From Armigeres subalbatus (lineage: Eukaryota > Arthropoda > Insecta > Diptera > Culicidae): a stretch of 64,000 nucleotides of DNA. Within the stretch, counting starts at the first letter, position 1, and every line of letters begins with the position of its first letter. Made by a program: the position numbers and the translations under genes. Where the stretch lies: NCBI RefSeq assembly GCF_024139115.2, contig NC_085139.1, forward strand, positions 256,001,679-256,065,678, in the 5' to 3' direction. This document shows, piece by piece, positions 10,249 to 20,215 of this stretch. Below the pieces are notes generated by a model. The model searched no databases, was not told the origin of the DNA, and was given only the letters and a program-made list of their open reading frames with translations.

Positions 10249-11499
10249 ATACAATTGATTTCCAATGATGCTGTAATTGCTTCAAAACGCTGTGTCTGTG
10301 TCAACTTGTCTTCTCCATGTTACTAAATGTGGATAAGTGTGTAATCTAAGATTCAAGAATCTTCTTCGAATTATCTATAAATGAAATTCGATATGAGTAT
10401 ATTTCTGAAAGTTTTCAAGCATTTCCATGATTACTTAATGCATAAAAATCTCGATTTTTTTTAAACTTGAAATTTTTGAAACTCTTTAGATGTGGAATAA
10501 ATTCCACGAAATTTTGTCATAATCAATATAAGTATTCATGCAATTCCAAAATGTATGCTATGTGCTGAAATAGTTAAGTACCGATGAACACAAATTTGGA
10601 ATCCTAAAGTGTTTTTTATGAGTCATAAAATTATGAGTCATAAATCAAATTCCAGAATAACATAGGGTTTTGTAGTTACTGACGATAGGAAGAGGCTTTA
10701 TTATGGTTTTCTGAAAAGGTGAGAGATTTCTCTGCAAAAATCAAAGAGACTTGAGAAGCAACCAAATCGATCTGAATTGTGCTGCAAAAGAAATGTTTTC
10801 TAATACGAACTGGTTTCTAAATCTAATTTTTTTTATCCTAAAAAACAAATTCTAACTAAAGCAGGCACAAAAGAGTTTTCCGATGATCCTTATGAAATCG
10901 CCAAAAAATTAAATGGAACAAGATCTTTTGAGGATTATAAAAATATTTCTTTAATGCAATCTCTGTTGTGAGTGCGAAGGTTGCCTAAGTTTTGTCCTAA
11001 TACTTTCAATGGAATGCGTAGTTGATTTTTCTGTCATTGTAACAAAGATTCTTAAGTTTTATAATTTTATATCTTTCTGTGCCAGAATTATATAGCGAGA
11101 GCAAAAAGCTCCATAGGAATTTGATCAACTGTTTTGCGGCATACCTTGCGATTAACTCGAAGATTTTCGAAAGAATGGTCGTTCAAAATTTCATTGATCG
11201 GATTTGTGTACATGTGCTCATTTTGATGTAGTTGCTTCAGTCTTTTTTGAAGCGAATGGTAGTTTAATAGAACAGAAATATTTATATCTTAATACAATTA
11301 TGTTTTTATGTTTCTTCGACCAGGAAGCTAGTCAAACAAATTCAGAGCAAATTTATTATTTTAAGCTAGCAACTGAAATAGAAGCGGCATTGATTTTAGC
11401 TTAAAAATCGAGAAAATATTCCCGGGGGTCCAACATTAATATTTCGATGCTTTGCTGAACAAATGGTCAAAGATGTGATAACGCAACAAAAATTTTTGC
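10249..11499. other. AT-rich sequence, nothing assignable
   Basis: No frame above noise, no repeat end and no SINE or LINE motif was recognised. A and T runs dominate. Confidence 0.4.
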
Positions 11500-13137
11500 T
11501 CCGATTTTTCGGAGCAAAAATTGCCAGCAGGAAGATCGAGACCGTGAACATACGAAGCAACTGTACCGCGCTAATAACGCACGAAAGTTCTATGAGAAGT
11601 TAAATCCGTTCACGTAAGGGCCACGTGCCATAACCCGATATGTGTAAGGACATAAACGAGAACCTTCTTACAAATGAGCATGAAGTGATCCAGAGGTGGC
11701 GGCAGCACTACGCAGAACACCTGAATGGCGATGTGGCAGACGAAGATGGCGGTATGGTGATGGACCTGGGAGAACGCGCGCAGGACATAATTTTACCGGC
11801 TCCGGATCTCCAGGAAATCCAGGAGGAGATTGGCCGGCTGAAGAACAACAAAGCCCCTGGGGTTGACCAACTACCAGGAGAGCTGTTAAAACACGGCACT
11901 GGCTAGAGCGATGCACTGGGTCATAACCATGATTTGGGAGGAGGAATTTTTGCCGCATTAGTGGATGGAAGGTGTCGTGTGTCCCATCTACAAAAAGGAC
12001 AATAACCTGGATTGTAGCAACTACCGCGCAATCACATTGCTGAACGTCGCCTACAAGGTACTCCCCCAAATGTTATGCCGCTGACTAACACCAATTGCAA
12101 GAGAATTCGCGGGCAGTACCAGGCAGGATTTATTGGTGAACGCTCTACCACAGATCAGGTGTTCGCCGTACGTCAGGTATTCATCGACTTCAAAGCCGCA
12201 TATGATACAATCGATCGGGACCAGCTATGGCAGCTAATGTACGAAACCGGATTTCCGGATACACTTATATGGTTGATCAAGGCGACGATGGATCGAGTGA
12301 TGTGCGTAGTTCGAGTTTTAGGGGCATTCTCGAGTCCTTTCGAAACGCGCAGAGAGTTATGGCAAGGTGATGGTCTTACGTATCTGCTATTCAACATTGC
12401 TATGGAGGAAGTAATACTGTTGGTAAAACGAAGGGCAGGGATTGAGTCATCAACACGTCGTAGACGAAGAACATGATATGAAGAGTCTCAAGAGAGGTCA
12501 ATGTAAGCCACCCACCAGTTTCTATCGGTGGTGACGAAATCGAGGTGGTAGAAGAATTCGTGTACTTGGGCTCACTGGTGACCGCCGATAAAGATACCAG
12601 CAGAGAAATTCGGAGACGCATCATGGCAGGAAATCGTACGTACTTTGGACTCCGCAAAACGCTTCGATCGAATAGAGTTCGCCGCCGTACCAAACTGACT
12701 ATCTACAAAACGCTTATTAGACCGGAGGACCAACGCGCACTGGGAGTTTTCAAAAGAAAAGTGTTGCGTACCATCTATGGTGGGGTGCAGATGGCGGACG
12801 GTATGTGAAGGAGGCGAATGAACCACGAGTTACATGAGCTGTTGGGAGAACCATCCATAGTTCACACCGCGAAAATCGTAAGGCTGTGGGGGGCCGGGCA
12901 CGTAGCCAGAATATCGGACAGTGATCCGGTTATAATGGTTCTCGACAACGAGCCGACGGGAACAAGAAGGAGAGGTGCACAGCGGGAAAGGTGGATCGAT
13001 TAGGTGGAGGACGATCCGCGGACCCTCCGCAGACTGCGTGGTTGGCGAAATGCAGCCATGGACCGAGCCGAATGGAGCAGACTTTTATGTGCAGCACAGG
13101 CCACTCCGGCCTTAGTCTGGTAATAATAATAATAATA
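11500..13137 (+). pseudogene. Degenerate non-LTR retrotransposon, reverse transcriptase to 3' end
   Basis: Pieces in changing frames give, in order: the linker before RT (11640-11906, NNKAPGVDQLPGELLK), an RT palm start ('[28 protein letters not shown]', broken by a stop), 'QAGFIGERSTTDQVF', 'FKAAYDTIDRDQLW', then 'LVTADKDTSREIRRRI' and the C-terminal 'GRLRWAGHVARM'-like tail (12818-13110). It ends in an AATAATAAT repeat at about 13118. Stops and frameshifts are scattered through it. The tail matches fragments at 19604-20215 and 50480-50830. Confidence 0.85.
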
Positions 13138-14060
13138 TGGCAGTATAGACCGCGTACAGCTATGGAAAATTATGGACGAGAACAGCTTCCCTGGGAAGCT
13201 TACCAGACTGATCAAAGCAACGGTGGACGGTGTGCAAAACTGTGTGAAGATTTCGGGCGAACACTCCAGTTCGCTCGAATCGCGCCAGTGACTAAGTCAA
13301 GGTGATGGACTTTCGTGCCTGTTGTTAAATATTGGTAGAAGGTGTCATGGGGCCCTCCTAAGCCGTGCGGTAAGACGCGCGGCTACAAAGCAAGACCATG
13401 CTGAGGGTGGCTGGGTTCGATTCCCGGTGCCGGTTTAGGCAATTTTTGGATTGGAAATTGTCTTGACTTCCCGTATCATCGTGTTAGCTTCATGATATAC
13501 GAATGCAAAAATGGTAACCTGGCTTAGAAACCTCGCAGTTAATAACTGTGGAAGTGCTTAATGAACACTAAGCTGCGAGGCGGCTCTGTCCCAGTGTGAG
13601 GGTATAATGCCAATAAGGAGAAGAAGAATAATAAGAAGAAGGTGTCATGCAGAGAGCCGGGTGTAACAGCCGGGGTACGATTTTCAACAGATCCAGTCAA
13701 TTTATTTGTTTCGCAGTTGACATGGACATTGTCGGCCGAACATTTGCAAAGGTGGCAGAACTGTACTGCCGCTAACCGCAAGTCAGACATATATGTATAT
13801 AGACGCCATATCCAGATAAGTCTGACTTGCGGCTAGAGGCAGTCTACACCGGCCTGAAACGTGAAATAACAAAAGTTGGACTGCTGGTGAATGTGTCAAA
13901 GACAAAGTACATGCAAGAAGAAGAAACTGCGGTCAAAAAAGATTCGCCACCGCACCAAATGCGTTAAGTACAAGACGCTAATAAGACCGGTAGCACTCGG
14001 AGTATTTAAGAGACGGGTGCTTAGGACCATCTTTGGCGGTGTGCAAGAAGACGACGTTTT
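13138..14060 (+). pseudogene. Second LINE reverse transcriptase fragment, split by a SINE
   Basis: From 13138 the sequence again reads as RT palm ('SIDRVQLWKIMDENSFPGKL', then a GQGDGLS-like motif) up to about 13336. It resumes after the SINE at 13650, with a decayed ADD-type active site region near 13700 and the 'LIRPVALGVFKRRVLRTIFGG' tail at about 13975-14050. The SINE insertion created a 13-bp duplication that proves the two parts were once contiguous. Confidence 0.75.
13350..13636 (+). mobile_element. Feilai-type SINE, complete copy
   Basis: It starts GGGCCCTCCTAAGCCGTGCGG (A-box region), has the B-box GGGTTCGATTCCC, and ends in the AAGAAG-type tail. A 13-bp target duplication AGAAGGTGTCATG flanks it at 13337-13349 and 13637-13649. 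Feilai is a tRNA-derived family of Aedes; the identification is from memory of its features, not from a search. A short frame over its body is not a gene. Confidence 0.85.
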
Positions 14061-14224
14061 TTTTTTTACCAGGGAGAATGCATTTACACACTAACCCAGT
14101 ACACGTGCATTGTAGTTGCCAAACTACCACACGGAAGTGTACTGGAGTGTCGGACTCGACCATACCGGTAATACCGACTAAACTCCCTTCTGGGGGATGG
14201 CAGTACTAAACGTACTCGCTCATT

Positions 14225-14700
14225 CTCGCTCACACAGGCACCCGTCCCATGCGAGTCTGACTTGGGTGCTCGCTCTATCGCACCCTCAAACACACCCTAC
14301 ATACTCTGTTGCACCTCTGTCATGCCGTGTGGGTCTGACTTGGGTGCCCACCCTTCTCATGCCATGTGCGTCTGACTTGGGTGCCCACCCTTCTCATGCC
14401 ATGTGGAACTGACTTGTATGCCCACCTTTATCATACCATGTGAGACTGCTCACCTCTTTCATTCAGTTCGCGCTGACACATACTTCTCTAGTCATTCGAC
14501 CTAACACTCCCTCTGGCATCCCTTGTGGGACATTTCACTTAGGTTCCCACTTCTGACATACCATGTGAGTCTGACTCACCTCGCTCATTCCATATGAGAC
14601 TAGCTCAACTCAACTCAACTCATTCCTTTCGTACCATGTGAGACTGACTTGGATGCTCACCCACACTCCTCTGCCACGCCGCGGGGTATCAGTAGTCGTA
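14225..14700 (+). repeat. Degenerate 37-bp tandem repeat, GTCTGACTTGGGTGCCCACC
   Basis: The clearest copies (14320-14430) have a 37-bp period: CATGCCATGTG, CGTCTGACTTG, GGTGCCCACCC, TTCT. Copies decay on both sides into 'gagtctgactcacc' and 'gagactgacttggatgctcacc'. It is a minisatellite; its frames are repetitive and not coding. Confidence 0.8.
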
Positions 14701-15063
14701 GGAACCAACATTCCTGCGCTACTCCCAGCGCGGCGTGTGCAGTCCATACATACACCTATTCAGGGAGCGGGCCATTTGGCATAAAGTCATTTGGCATAAC
14801 GCCATTTGGCATAAGGTCATTTGGCATAAAGGCCATGCGGCATAACGGTCATTTGGCATAACGAACATTTGGCATAATTGTAATCAACGTCAAAAGTGAG
14901 GGTATTTTGGCATAACGGACATTTGGCATAATTTTTCTTTGCATTCGCTAAATGGTGACTAAGTGGTACGGGAAACACCCCGGAATAGTAAATGTAACAC
15001 CCATTAATAACAATATTAAAAAGACATTGTCCTCTCGTGGAAAAAATGCCTTTGCAATGCAAT

Positions 15064-15171
15064 GCAAAAGTAGGCGCATGCCCGGACTAGAGCAGTGGTG
15101 GATATAATCCCTTCTTTAAAAGTAGGCGTGTTGCCGGATTATGGCAATGAAGGATGAGATCCCTTCTTTAA
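15064..15171 (+). repeat. 52-bp repeats, left block
   Basis: Two copies of the AAAAGTAGGCG...TTGCCGGATTATGGCAATG...GATCCCTTCTTTA unit. The block is cut from the main array at 16720 by insertion of the 15172-16717 element exactly at a TTAA. Confidence 0.85.
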
Positions 15172-16717
15172 CCTTTTGTCTGTGCTCTGGGGTCAATATG
15201 ACCCCAAGCCACTTTGAGTGGCTACCATTTTTTCAGTTTTCAACCGATTCTCCTAATTTTTGGTAGTTTGGTAAAACTCGCCGAGATCTGTCTCCTATGT
15301 GCAAATTCGCTTGAAAAATCTTGAAAATATGCGCTACAGTGTCCTTTTTTCAAAAAACTTACGTTGTCTGTGCTCTGGGGTCAAATTGACCCCAAATTGA
15401 AATTGCTATAACTATTTTAATGTTTGGCCAATTTTGGATTTTTGGGGCTGTTTCGAAAGATAATTTAATCATCTTTCAGATCGTTACCGAAGATTGACTA
15501 TAGGTGGGCGGGTACATCGCGGGGAGGGGTTTTCGTAAAAAAGGGTACAAAAGCAGTGATTTTTCATGCTTATTTTATTATATCTGAAAATCCTACCCAT
15601 TTTGAACTGCACCTTTTCAAAAAGGTTATGCAGGAATGCGTCTGCTTTGACATGAGGCATTGATTAGTTTAGCGCTTGGTCGCTAGGTGGCGTTATATTT
15701 GAATTCATTATTTTACACTACTCAAGTAACTCCGGTATATGAAATTTTCCTCATTGTAAATATTCTTATCGCACAATTTTGAAATTTGTAAAGATGGCGT
15801 CTGTAACAAAGTTCGTCTGGTGGCAATAGACTGTCATTTGACGGAATAAATAATAAGGAAATTTACAAATAGGCGGCGCTAGTGTACTTGCAATATTCTT
15901 GCATATATGAAATATTGCTTTAGCTTGAGATCCCTCATACCTACACCAAAGTTGTATTCGGCAACATTGTTCAGGATGTCTAGCACTACAAAACGGTGCT
16001 CAATATAATGACCACTTCTTCTCATTTTTTAATTTGTGCGATAAGAATATTTACACTGAGGAGAATTCTATATATCGGAATTTCTTGAGTAGTCTAAAAT
16101 ATTGAATTCAAATATACCACCACCTGGCGGCCGAGTTCTAAACTTATCAACGCCTCATGCCAAAGCACATGCCTTCCTGCATAGCCTTTTTAAAAAAGTT
16201 GCGGTTCAAAATGTGTAGGATTTTCGGATCTACTCACTCAGTTTTTATTTCTGCAGCTCGGCAAAATCCGCACAGCCGTGTGCCCAGTAAAATAAAAACT
16301 GATATCCCGTCAGGAATTAGGCTTGTTAGCTGGGTTTCGGCAAACTATTTGCTGATTTTCAGCAACTTTGACAGATATCTCGGCAAAAAACACGTTTACT
16401 GGGGCTCGGCTGTGCGAATCTCGGTAAAAGTTGAACAAATTGCTGAGATCCCGGTAAAAAAAATTAAGTGTGTAAGTAAAATAATCATGAAAAATCACTG
16501 TTTTTGTACCCTTGTTTACTAAAACCTCCCCCGCGATGTACCCGCCCATCTATAGTCAATCCTCTGTAACGACCTGACAGATGATTAAATTATCTTTCGA
16601 AAGAGCCCAAAAATCCAAAATTGGCCAAACAATAAAAAAGTTATAGCAATTTCAATTTGGGGTCAATTTGACCCCAGAGCACAGACAACGTAAGTTTTTT
16701 TGAGCACAGACAGAAGG
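15172..16717. mobile_element. piggyBac-like MITE with TTAA duplication
   Basis: TTAA flanks both sides (15168-15171, 16718-16721). The termini are inverted: CCTTTTGTCTGTGCTC at the left, GAGCACAGACAGAAGG at the right. The terminal box CTGTGCTCTGGGGTCAA occurs twice in the left arm, and inverted in the right arm, each beside a GGGGTCAnnnTGACCCC palindrome. The arms pair over several hundred bases (about 15360-15800 with 16035-16700). No transposase is seen. The right arm is interrupted by a further insertion at 16235-16478. Confidence 0.8.
16235..16478. mobile_element. Small element nested in the right arm of the MITE
   Basis: The arm homology stops after 'gtaggattttcgga' and resumes at 'taagtaaaataatcatg'. 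The inserted 240 bp end in ATTAAGTGTGTA and contain CTCGGTAA boxes, the same features as the elements at 27724-28820 and 36072-37047. Confidence 0.6.
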
Positions 16718-16719
16718 TT

Positions 16720-17346
16720 AAAAGTAGGCGCTTGCCCGGATTAAGGTCATGGTGGATGCGATCCCTTCTTTAAAGGTAGGCGCTTGCATGGATTATGGCA
16801 ATGGATGATGTGATCCCTTCTTTAAAATTAGGCGCTTGTCCGGATTATGACAATGGTGGATGTGATTCCTTCTTTAAAAGAAGGCGCTTGCCCGGATTGA
16901 GGCCATGGTGGATGCGATCCCTTCTTTAAAAGTAGGCACTTTCCCGGATTATGACAATGGTGGATGTGATTCCTTCTTTAAAAGAAGGCGCTTGCCCGGA
17001 TTGAGGCAATGGTGGATGTGATCCCGTCTTTAAAAGTAGGCACTTGCCCGGATTATGACAATGGTTGATGTGATTCCTTCTTTAAAAGAAGGCGCTTGCC
17101 CGGATTATGACAATGGTGGATATGATTCCTTCTTTAAAAGAAGGCGCTTGCCCGGATTATGACAATAGTGGATGTGATTCCTTCTTTAAAAGAAGGCGCT
17201 TGCCCGGATTGAGGCAATGGTGGATGTGATCCCTTCTTTAAAAATAAGCGCTTGCACGGATTATGACAACGGAGGATTTGATTTGTTCTTTAAAAGGCGC
17301 TTGCCCAGATTGAAGCAATAGTGGATGTAATCCCTTCTTTAAAAGT
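16720..17346 (+). repeat. 52-bp tandem array, about 12 units
   Basis: Units begin GTAGGCGCTTGCCCGGATT and recur every 51-52 bp, with an internal TTCTTTAAAAG(A/T)AGGCG junction. Two subtypes (GATTATGACAATGG and GATTGAGGCAATGG) alternate, which suggests higher-order expansion. Confidence 0.9.
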
Positions 17347-17741
17347 ACACACAAAAAAATATCATTGATACAATTAAAAAAACTATTGGTAAAAATAAAA
17401 AGTTTCGTTGGTTCTTTTTCGTAGAGTTGTAAAAAATCAAAACAAAAGTATAGCAACTTTCAGTTCAACAGTTAACTGAAATTTCCCCAAACCATGAATT
17501 TCAAAGTTCGAACTTTTAAAATAAACTGTAGAACTGTCAAATAGAAAAGGTTGCGCCATAAAAAAGAAACAAAAGTTTAATATACTTTTATTTCAAATTG
17601 TGATATAATTATTAGATATTGTGAGTAGCTTTCCTTATTAAATACAATAATAAAATCAAGAACACATTTTAGATAGATGTATTTTAATTGTCATTCGGAT
17701 TTGAATTTATGCACTTATTATTTCATTGTATGTACTTGTAT

Positions 17742-18463
17742 TCACCGAGTGCTTCTCCTTCCGGCAGCTCTCTTCTGGTAGATCCCCCGATCGGTCGATG
17801 ATGGGTGCCACATCTTTTCCGCTGAAACAATAAATAAACATTAGTTTATTTGTATCTATTTATGTCGATTATTTGCTGATTAAATGTGAAATAAGATAGC
17901 CCCAAAGGCAATGCAGCGGAACGGCAACAGAAACAGATTTGACAGAAAATATATGGGCTGTGACATCCTGCCGTTTTCGTTGCCGATCCGCTGCATTGCG
18001 TAGAGGACTTATGTGGTTGATGTATAGACAACAAATATTTACTTACCATCCAATGACGACGACTTCCGAGGATAAAGGATATGGCCATCAGTGATGTAAG
18101 CTTTCGCGTAACAAAATTGTGTCACCGGTAAATCAAAGTATAGTTGTCTGCCAATCAATATTCGGCATTCGGCGTTATGTGGGGCGAATTATAAGATGGG
18201 CCGCCTCGTTATAGCTTTAGTAAATCTATAAAGAAAATGAAGGGAGAAACAACTCAATATGCATCAAGCTAAATTTTATTGATAGAAAACTTACCTTCCG
18301 TTTTCCGTTGCACGATAAGTCGGCCATCGATTAGCAATCTGAAAAAAAAATGCTGCAGTCGAGGCACCGCACCGGGTTCAAAATTTGTGTGAAGTTTTGT
18401 TGACAACTGAATAATTTGATTTTTTTTGCTTTTGCTTTCTGCGCTTTCTGACACTTCTATCAT
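17742..18463 (-). CDS. Possible three-exon gene captured in a transposon
   Basis: On the minus strand ATG at 18463 opens exon 1 (18463-18295), which ends at GGAAG|GTAAGT. Exon 2 is 18100-18047, after acceptor GCGAAAG and ending at GGATG|GTAAGT. Exon 3 is 17821-17742, after acceptor TTATTGTTTCAG. All three junctions keep phase and the joined frame is 100 codons to TGA. The N-terminus is charged (MIEVSESAESKSKKN). I recognise no domain. The first acceptor has a poor pyrimidine tract. Two good donors and one good acceptor inside a MITE-like element suggest a captured host-gene segment; it may no longer be functional. Confidence 0.3.
17898..18005. mobile_element. Small palindromic MITE of GCCCCAAACGC type
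   Basis: It starts GCCCCAAAGGCAATGCAGCGG and contains TTTGACAGAAAATATATGG. Its right arm is an imperfect inverted copy. It is a diverged relative of the palindrome at 27556-27670 and sits inside intron 2 of the captured gene candidate. Confidence 0.6.
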
Positions 18464-19138
18464 TTTTACACTGAAAGAAAACACTTTTAAATTTACACTA
18501 CAAAAAGGAGAAAAACACTTTCAGATTGAAAATATTACTTTCACAGTAAAAGAAAAACTTTCATTTTCATGAAAACTAATCAACTTTTAAATATAAAGTT
18601 GAAAACATTTACAAAAACTATTTTTGTTCTCTGTGTGTAGGTATGTGGCCTCGTCTACAACAAGTGTGTTGCTTGAGTTTTTAAAGTTAGGGCGCTTACC
18701 CGGATTAAGGCAATGGTGGATTTGATCTGGTATTACGGCGCATGCTCGGATTGAAGCAATGGTGGGCGAATCCCTGCTTTAAAAGTAGGCATGTGGCCGG
18801 AATAAGTCATTGATGGATGTGATCCCTCTCTCGGAAGTAATTCTGCCGTTTTGTTATTTCGTTCTTCCGGAAAAGGTCTACCATCAATCTAAATTTATCA
18901 GAAAACAGCCTCGACCTACTTTATCTACGCTAAACATTACATGAAATAGCCCTTTCGCTTTTACAGCTCGAAATTATGCCAAATGTCCGTTAAGCCAAAT
19001 GACCCACTCTTTTCTTACAGTTCAAAATTATGCCAAATGTCCGTTATGCCGAATGACTATTATGCCAAATTGAATTTATGCCAAATGACATTATACCAAA
19101 TGGCGTTATGCCAAAATGACTTTATGCCAAATGACCCA

Positions 19139-19252
19139 GACCCAGGCAATCTGAGTGGTTGCAGTCGAGACTGCGTTCCACTTCTCCACCGCTTGACACA
19201 TCCTCTGGATAAGATTATCCGGAGTTGTGTCCCGGCCGCAAACGTCTAGCAT
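19139..19252 (-). pseudogene. R1-clade retrotransposon C-terminal scrap
   Basis: The minus strand reads DTTPDNLIQRMCQAVEKWNA, closely parallel to DTTPDNLVRRMCKYEVGWNA in the R1-clade element at 56.2-58.7 kb. It is about 110 bp with no ends preserved. Confidence 0.6.
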
Positions 19253-19254
19253 TG

Positions 19255-19603
19255 CTCTTCTAAAGAAGACGGTGTGTGGCGGCGAAGAATGGACCACGAG
19301 CTCGCCCAGCTCTACGGCGAACCCAGTATCCAGAAGGTAGCTAAAGCCGGAAGGGTACGATGGGCAGGACCTGTTGCAAGAATGTCGGACAGCAACACTG
19401 CAAAGATGGTGTTCGCTTCCGATCCGGCAGGTACGAGACGGCGTGGAGCGCAGCGAGCGAGATGGACAGACCAGGTGCAAAACGACTTGGCGAGCGTGGG
19501 GCGTATCCGAGGATGGAGAGATGCGGCCTCGAACCGTGTATTGTGGCGTCAAATTGTTGATTCAGTGTTATCTGTTTAGATGTACACTAGACTAAATAAA
19601 TGA
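19255..19603 (+). pseudogene. LINE 3'-end fragment
   Basis: An open frame (19274-19579) gives the C-terminal tail 'GRVRWAGPVARMSDSN', 'DPAGTRRRGAQRARWTDQV', 'NRVLWRQIVDSVLSV', followed by a 3' end 'actaaataaatgaatga'. The same family and 3' end are at 62110-63245. No RT is left, so this is a 5'-truncated copy. Confidence 0.8.
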
Positions 19604-20215
19604 ATGAAATAGTTGCTGGAAATCGTACGTACTTTGGACTCCGCAAGAGTGGATCGATCAGGTGGAAGATGACTTGCGGACCCTCCGTAGACTGTGTGGT
19701 TGGCGACGTGTAGCCATGGACCGAGCCGAATGGAGAAGACTCTTATACTGCCCCTATTCGCATAAGCGTCCCATGTCAGTTTTCTTCAACTTGAGAAATA
19801 TGCCGTTGAACTTTTCAAACTCGATTTACATGGAGAAATTAAAAAAATCTAATAAATCGATAAAACCAGCAATCTTTCTGAAAATTTGGCATGATATTCT
19901 TTATCTGTATACATTGCTATGGAACTATTAAATGGACCATAATTACATTGATGTTTTGTGCGAGAGTGTATCAAAATCTAGAATGTGACTGTTATGCAAA
20001 TAAATAGCAAGATGGGACAACACAAGTGGGTTTTGATTTTCAAATTTCTAGAACAAAGCCTATTATTTTATCAGTTTTAGATAAGTTCATTTTAAGCTTA
20101 TTTCTGAAAGAAAATCAAATTCGTCAAAAATCGACATGGGACTCTTATGCGAATCGCGGCAGTATATACCGCACAGGCCACTTCGGCCTTATTCTGAATG
20201 AATAAATAATAATAA
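19604..20215 (+). pseudogene. LINE 3' tail interrupted by a MITE
   Basis: 19604-19747 reads like the tail at 50620-50760 (WIDQVEDDLRTLRRL), and the remainder 20163-20215 matches 50763-50812 (CGCACAGGCCACTTCGGCCTTA..., then AATAATAA). The MITE between is described separately. Confidence 0.8.
19748..20162. mobile_element. 415-bp MITE with CTGCC(S)CTATTCGCATAAG ends and TATA duplication
   Basis: The left end is CTGCCCCTATTCGCATAAG, and the complement of the right end is CTGCCGCGATTCGCATAAG. TATA is duplicated at 19744-19747 and 20163-20166. The paralogous LINE tail at 50760 shows the uninterrupted site 'actcttatataccgcac', which confirms both ends. Confidence 0.85.

Larger units (their letters stand above)
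17347..18637. mobile_element. Element with CACACARAAAA ends carrying gene-like exons
   Basis: It interrupts the 52-bp repeat. The left junction is TA-CACACAAAAAAATA and the right is TTTTTGTTCTCTGTGTG-TA, so the ends are inverted and flanked by TA, as for Tc1/mariner-type insertions. Repeat units resume at about 18660-18840. The interior holds a possible spliced minus-strand gene (17742-18463) and a small nested palindromic MITE at 17898-18005. Confidence 0.55.
14769..19138. mobile_element. Foldback element with CATTTGGCATAA subterminal repeats
   Basis: The left end (14769-14940) carries about eight copies of CATTTGGCATAA, alternating with short spacers (AAGT, CGC, AGGT). The right end (18970-19138) is its inverted counterpart, with matching spacers in the same order, so the two ends pair over about 165 bp. 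The interior holds 52-bp tandem repeats, a piggyBac-like MITE (15172-16717) and another element (17347-18637). No transposase is present. Reiterated 12-mers near the ends are a typical arrangement of transposase binding sites. Confidence 0.7.

Noticed and set aside
16720..17346. CRISPR-like array
   Set aside because: The 52-bp period has no constant repeat with unique spacers; the whole unit is repeated, so it is a minisatellite in a eukaryotic element.
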